From positions 1 to 6,578 of the forward strand of contig JAUXGQ010000091.1 of the NCBI GenBank assembly GCA_030621975.1: DNA of 6,578 nucleotides. Direction: 5' to 3'. A program made the translations under genes and the position numbers. The notes beneath the pieces were generated by a model. It saw nothing but the letters and a program-made list of their open reading frames with translations, did not search any database and was not told where the DNA came from. Numbering within the stretch: the first letter of the stretch is position 1; every line of letters starts with the position of its first letter. This document shows positions 5,083 through 6,578 of this stretch, in pieces. Source of the DNA: Gammaproteobacteria bacterium (GTDB lineage: Bacteria > Pseudomonadota > Gammaproteobacteria > Chromatiales > Chromatiaceae).

Positions 5083-5159
5083 CGCTCCGTAGCTCAGTCC
5101 GGTAAAGCAGACGGCCGGTAACCGTCAGGTCAGTGGTTCAAATCCACTCGGAGTGACCA
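5083..5159 (+). tRNA. tRNA with GGU anticodon (Thr by anticodon) and unusual C33
   Basis: This 77-base cloverleaf has acceptor CGCTCCG/CGGAGTG, D-stem GCTC/AAGC with a mismatch at 13-22, anticodon stem GACGG/CCGTC, loop CCGGTAA, variable AGGTC, T-arm AGTGG-TTCAAAT-CCACT, A73 and encoded CCA. The loop gives anticodon GGU but has C at position 33, where U is nearly universal. The C1-G72 pair is unlike tRNA-Thr and resembles tRNA-Pro. The D-loop and T-arm recall initiator tRNA. The charging identity is therefore uncertain. The other stems are sound, so the fold is probably stable. Confidence 0.75.
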
Positions 5160-5195
5160 ATTTCTTTCACCCAAACTTTCGACGAGGAAAAGACG

Positions 5196-5450
5196 ATGGA
5201 CAGACGTAAGACCCCTTCGCCGGTCAAAAGGCGAAACCCGCTGCACGATGCGCCATTGCTGCGCAAGTGCGAGGCTCACGGCAAGACGCGTAAAGCGCAG
5301 AGGAGGAACGACAAGGTCGCGTTCAAGAAGGAGTGGTGTTCTCCGTGGTGGTGGATCCTCGCCCCCATCGACAACACCATTCACGCAGCCGGCCTTGCTG
5401 CCAAGCATGAACAAACCGTATCGCGTGTATCGGCAGGGGCAATGGCCTAA
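5196..5450 (+). CDS. Small basic protein of phage type, function unknown
   Basis: An 84-residue ORF starts at ATG 5196 with a good ribosome site (GAGGA seven bases upstream), 36 bp after the third tRNA. Residues 1-47 are rich in Lys and Arg (for example KRRNPLHDAPLLRKC and HGKTRKAQRRNDKVAFKKEW). They resemble short basic proteins often found among phage genes; I do not know a function. After residue 48 the sequence changes character (CSPWWWIL, then low-complexity Ala), so the original protein may have ended near there or been extended by a frameshift. A nucleic-acid-binding role would suit the charge but is only inference. Confidence 0.55.
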   Translation: MDRRKTPSPVKRRNPLHDAPLLRKCEAHGKTRKAQRRNDKVAFKKEWCSPWWWILAPIDNTIHAAGLAAKHEQTVSRVSAGAMA

Positions 5451-5754
5451 GCCGAAGAAACATTTCTACGACGAAGCAGAGGAAATCTCCCTGGCGATTC
5501 ACATGACCAGCAATGACTTGATGCTCCGAATCACTGCGTTGCGCGAGGCTACGTTTATCCGGGATATCGCAAATGCCAGTGAAAAGCGTTGGCTTGCGAT
5601 TCCAGAGGCTGGGAGTTCAAGTCTTCCCAGGGACGCCAGCAACGGTTTCAGCATTCCGAATTGTTGGGGATCGCACAACGGATCAACCAACAACATAGGA
5701 GAGCTTCGACATGCTGGAGTGCCAGACCAAAACCGCGATTCTGGCTTTGGATAA
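5407..5754 (+). CDS. Hypothetical ORF overlapping its neighbours, doubtful
   Basis: From ATG 5407 a 115-residue frame reads MNKPYRVYRQGQWPKPKK and then a helix-prone charged stretch (HFYDEAEEIS ... ALREATFIRDIANASEKR) up to about residue 61. Beyond that it runs through the tRNA-like segment and the right inverted repeat, and it overlaps the HNH start by 44 bases, so the C-terminal part is unlikely to be real protein. It overlaps the small basic gene by 44 bases in another frame and has no clear ribosome site. The first half may be a genuine short gene or a remnant; no family is recognised. It is the only candidate for 5451-5588. Confidence 0.25.
   Translation: MNKPYRVYRQGQWPKPKKHFYDEAEEISLAIHMTSNDLMLRITALREATFIRDIANASEKRWLAIPEAGSSSLPRDASNGFSIPNCWGSHNGSTNNIGELRHAGVPDQNRDSGFG
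5589..5638 (+). pseudogene. tRNA-like 3' half (remnant or attachment-site-like)
   Basis: The segment has the layout of the 3' two-thirds of a tRNA: anticodon stem TTGGC/TCCAG (4 of 5 paired) with loop TTGCGAT (anticodon GCG), variable AGGCT, T-arm GGGAG-TTCAAGT-CTTCC, a seven-base acceptor strand CAGGGAC, G73 and CCA. The 26 bases upstream give neither a D-arm nor the partner acceptor strand GTCCCTG, so no intact tRNA can form. It could be a decayed tRNA or a tRNA 3'-end copy left by integration. It ends six bases before the right inverted-repeat arm. Confidence 0.4.
5645..5665 (-). repeat. Right arm of the 21-bp inverted repeat
   Basis: This is the exact reverse complement of 4724-4744, with no mismatch over 21 bases; identity ends abruptly on both sides. 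Unlike the left copy, it is not preceded by TCTTT, so it does not carry a boxA. It lies between the tRNA-like remnant and the HNH gene. Confidence 0.85.
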
Positions 5755-6286
5755 GGCCGGGAACCCAAGTTCATGGATCACCGTTGAAACCGCTATTCAC
5801 CTGCTGGCGACCGATCGCGTTATCGCGCCGCTGGGTGAAGAATCCCGCGTGCTTTACGGTGGTACGAACCGCGTATCCGGCCTGCGCTCGAGCATCGAGG
5901 TCTCTTCGATCCTGCTGACGAAGGCAAAGGTGGTACCGCGGCTGTGGTCTGATGACTATATGCCACCGCTGACCAACCTGGCCTTGTTCGAACGCGATGG
6001 CCACACGTGCCAGTACTGCGGGGAATCATTCTCTCCAAGACATCTGACGAGAGACCACGTCATCCCGCGAAGCCGAGGCGGCAAGGACATCTGGACCAAC
6101 GTGGTAGCCTCATGTTTCGTCTGCAACAGCGTTCGCAAGCGGAACAAGACACCCCAGGAATGGGGCGTCGAGTTGCTTTCCGTGCCGTACGCGCCTTGCT
6201 ACGCGGAACATCTGCTGCTGCAGGGTCGAAACATCCTGGCAGATCAAGCGGCGTTCATCCGGGCTCGCGTTCGACGAAAGCAGTAA
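5711..6286 (+). CDS. HNH endonuclease, phage type
   Basis: This 191-residue protein starts at ATG 5711 with AGGAG at good spacing (eight bases or so). Residues about 93-145 form an HNH domain: CQYC (C100, C103), LTRDHVIPRSRGGKD with D115-H116, the Asn-containing WTNVV (N130), and CFVC (C135, C138). The two CxxC pairs should bind a structural zinc, and H116 with N130 forms the metal-dependent nicking or cleavage site of the beta-beta-alpha-metal fold. Residues 1-90 are an N-terminal region without a motif known to me, though it recurs in phage and prophage HNH proteins. The C-terminal part (PYAPCYAEHLLL ... RNILADQAAF) is also shared with those. All expected catalytic residues are present. It is probably the last gene of the rightward transcript; whether it acts as a homing nuclease or a defence or packaging nuclease is open. 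Confidence 0.88.
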   Translation: MLECQTKTAILALDKAGNPSSWITVETAIHLLATDRVIAPLGEESRVLYGGTNRVSGLRSSIEVSSILLTKAKVVPRLWSDDYMPPLTNLALFERDGHTCQYCGESFSPRHLTRDHVIPRSRGGKDIWTNVVASCFVCNSVRKRNKTPQEWGVELLSVPYAPCYAEHLLLQGRNILADQAAFIRARVRRKQ

Positions 6287-6291
6287 ACCTG

Positions 6292-6324
6292 CCCTCCCGC
6301 AATATCCTTGTGGGAGGGATTTTT
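6292..6324 (+). terminator. Strong intrinsic terminator after the HNH gene
   Basis: CCCTCCCGCA (6292-6301) pairs with TGTGGGAGGG (6309-6318) over 10 bp including one G-U, with a 7-base loop and a T-run at 6320-6324. It starts five bases after the HNH stop codon and closes the rightward transcription unit. Confidence 0.9.
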
Positions 6325-6380
6325 CCAGCGCATCTCAGCCAACAACACGCAAATTTAGGGGTGCCCCTTCTGTAAACTAG

Positions 6381-6578
6381 AGCGGCGGGAGAATGGCGGA
6401 AACCACAGTACAGACCGCCTGGCAGCGGTTAATGAAGAGTGCGGTCGTGGGTGGGCTGAAAGAACGGTTCACGCTCCACGATTTGAAGCGTAAAGGGGTA
6501 TCCGATTTCGAGGGGAATAAGCTGGCGGCGTCCGGCCACCGATCTCCCCAGATGCTTCAGATCTATGACGTGCTTCCA
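6381..6578 (+). pseudogene. C-terminal catalytic fragment of a phage-type tyrosine integrase (5'-truncated, runs off the window)
   Basis: After a TAG at 6378 the frame reads TAWQRLMKSAV, then ERFTLHDLKRKGVSD, then SGHRSPQMLQIYD, up to the window end; the first ATG is at 6393. This is the last part of a tyrosine recombinase: the HxL(R/K) box (HDLK), the GH box and the nucleophile Tyr nine residues after that His. Lys in place of the second catalytic Arg is seen in a subset of prophage integrases with an HDLK(x)(R/K)G box, so it need not mean inactivity. The arm-binding and core-binding domains and the first catalytic Arg, normally some 250-300 residues upstream, are absent, because the HNH terminator lies only 54 bp before. 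The fragment alone cannot recombine DNA. Confidence 0.75.

Noticed and set aside
5499..5774. Minus-strand frame containing LGRLELPASG
   Set aside because: That peptide is the usual spurious translation opposite a tRNA T-arm, here the tRNA-like segment 5589-5638.

Overview
The window looks like accessory DNA from a GC-rich proteobacterium, most likely a gammaproteobacterium. The host guess rests on overall composition, on a CCA-encoding tRNA cluster and on the protein families; no core gene is present to confirm it. Debris of mobile elements (a transposase tail and a truncated tyrosine integrase), a phage-type repressor, an HNH nuclease and a small tRNA array indicate a genomic island or decayed prophage/satellite.

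Left part (1-2373, genes on the minus strand). The window opens inside a large protein whose first 163 residues form a Cap4/DUF4297-like PD-(D/E)xK nuclease domain. In databases this domain usually heads very long ATP-binding (STAND-like) defence proteins. Upstream of it lies a 517-residue Fic protein with an N-terminal winged-helix region resembling AbiEi antitoxins, a class II inhibitory motif and an intact Fic active site. Its upstream region carries five tandem units with an exact 24-bp period, a good candidate operator array. The array abuts the 3' remnant of an IS transposase on the plus strand (2366-2530).

Middle (2602-4315). A lone alpha/beta hydrolase of the lipid-droplet-associated hydrolase type, with a complete Ser-Asp-His triad, is followed by a phage-repressor-like XRE regulator. 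Both are on the minus strand. The regulator's 5' flank has a TCCAAA/TTTGGA operator-like palindrome and a divergent plus-strand promoter with a perfect TATAAT.

Right part (4288-6578, plus strand). From that promoter one reads a short ORF, then a run of RNA segments that can form mutually exclusive hairpins ending in an intrinsic terminator. Next come a boxA-like antitermination sequence with a small hairpin, three clustered tRNA genes (Asp-GUC, Thr-GGU and an odd GGU tRNA with C33), a small basic protein, a tRNA-like 3' half, an HNH endonuclease and a strong terminator. A perfect 21-bp inverted repeat brackets the tRNA region (4724-4744 and 5645-5665). The window closes in the C-terminal catalytic end of an integrase that has lost its 5' part.

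Working model (inference): the XRE protein represses a divergent transcript whose leader can switch between termination and read-through into the tRNA/HNH module, while the Fic and Cap4-like genes belong to a neighbouring defence or toxin cassette.
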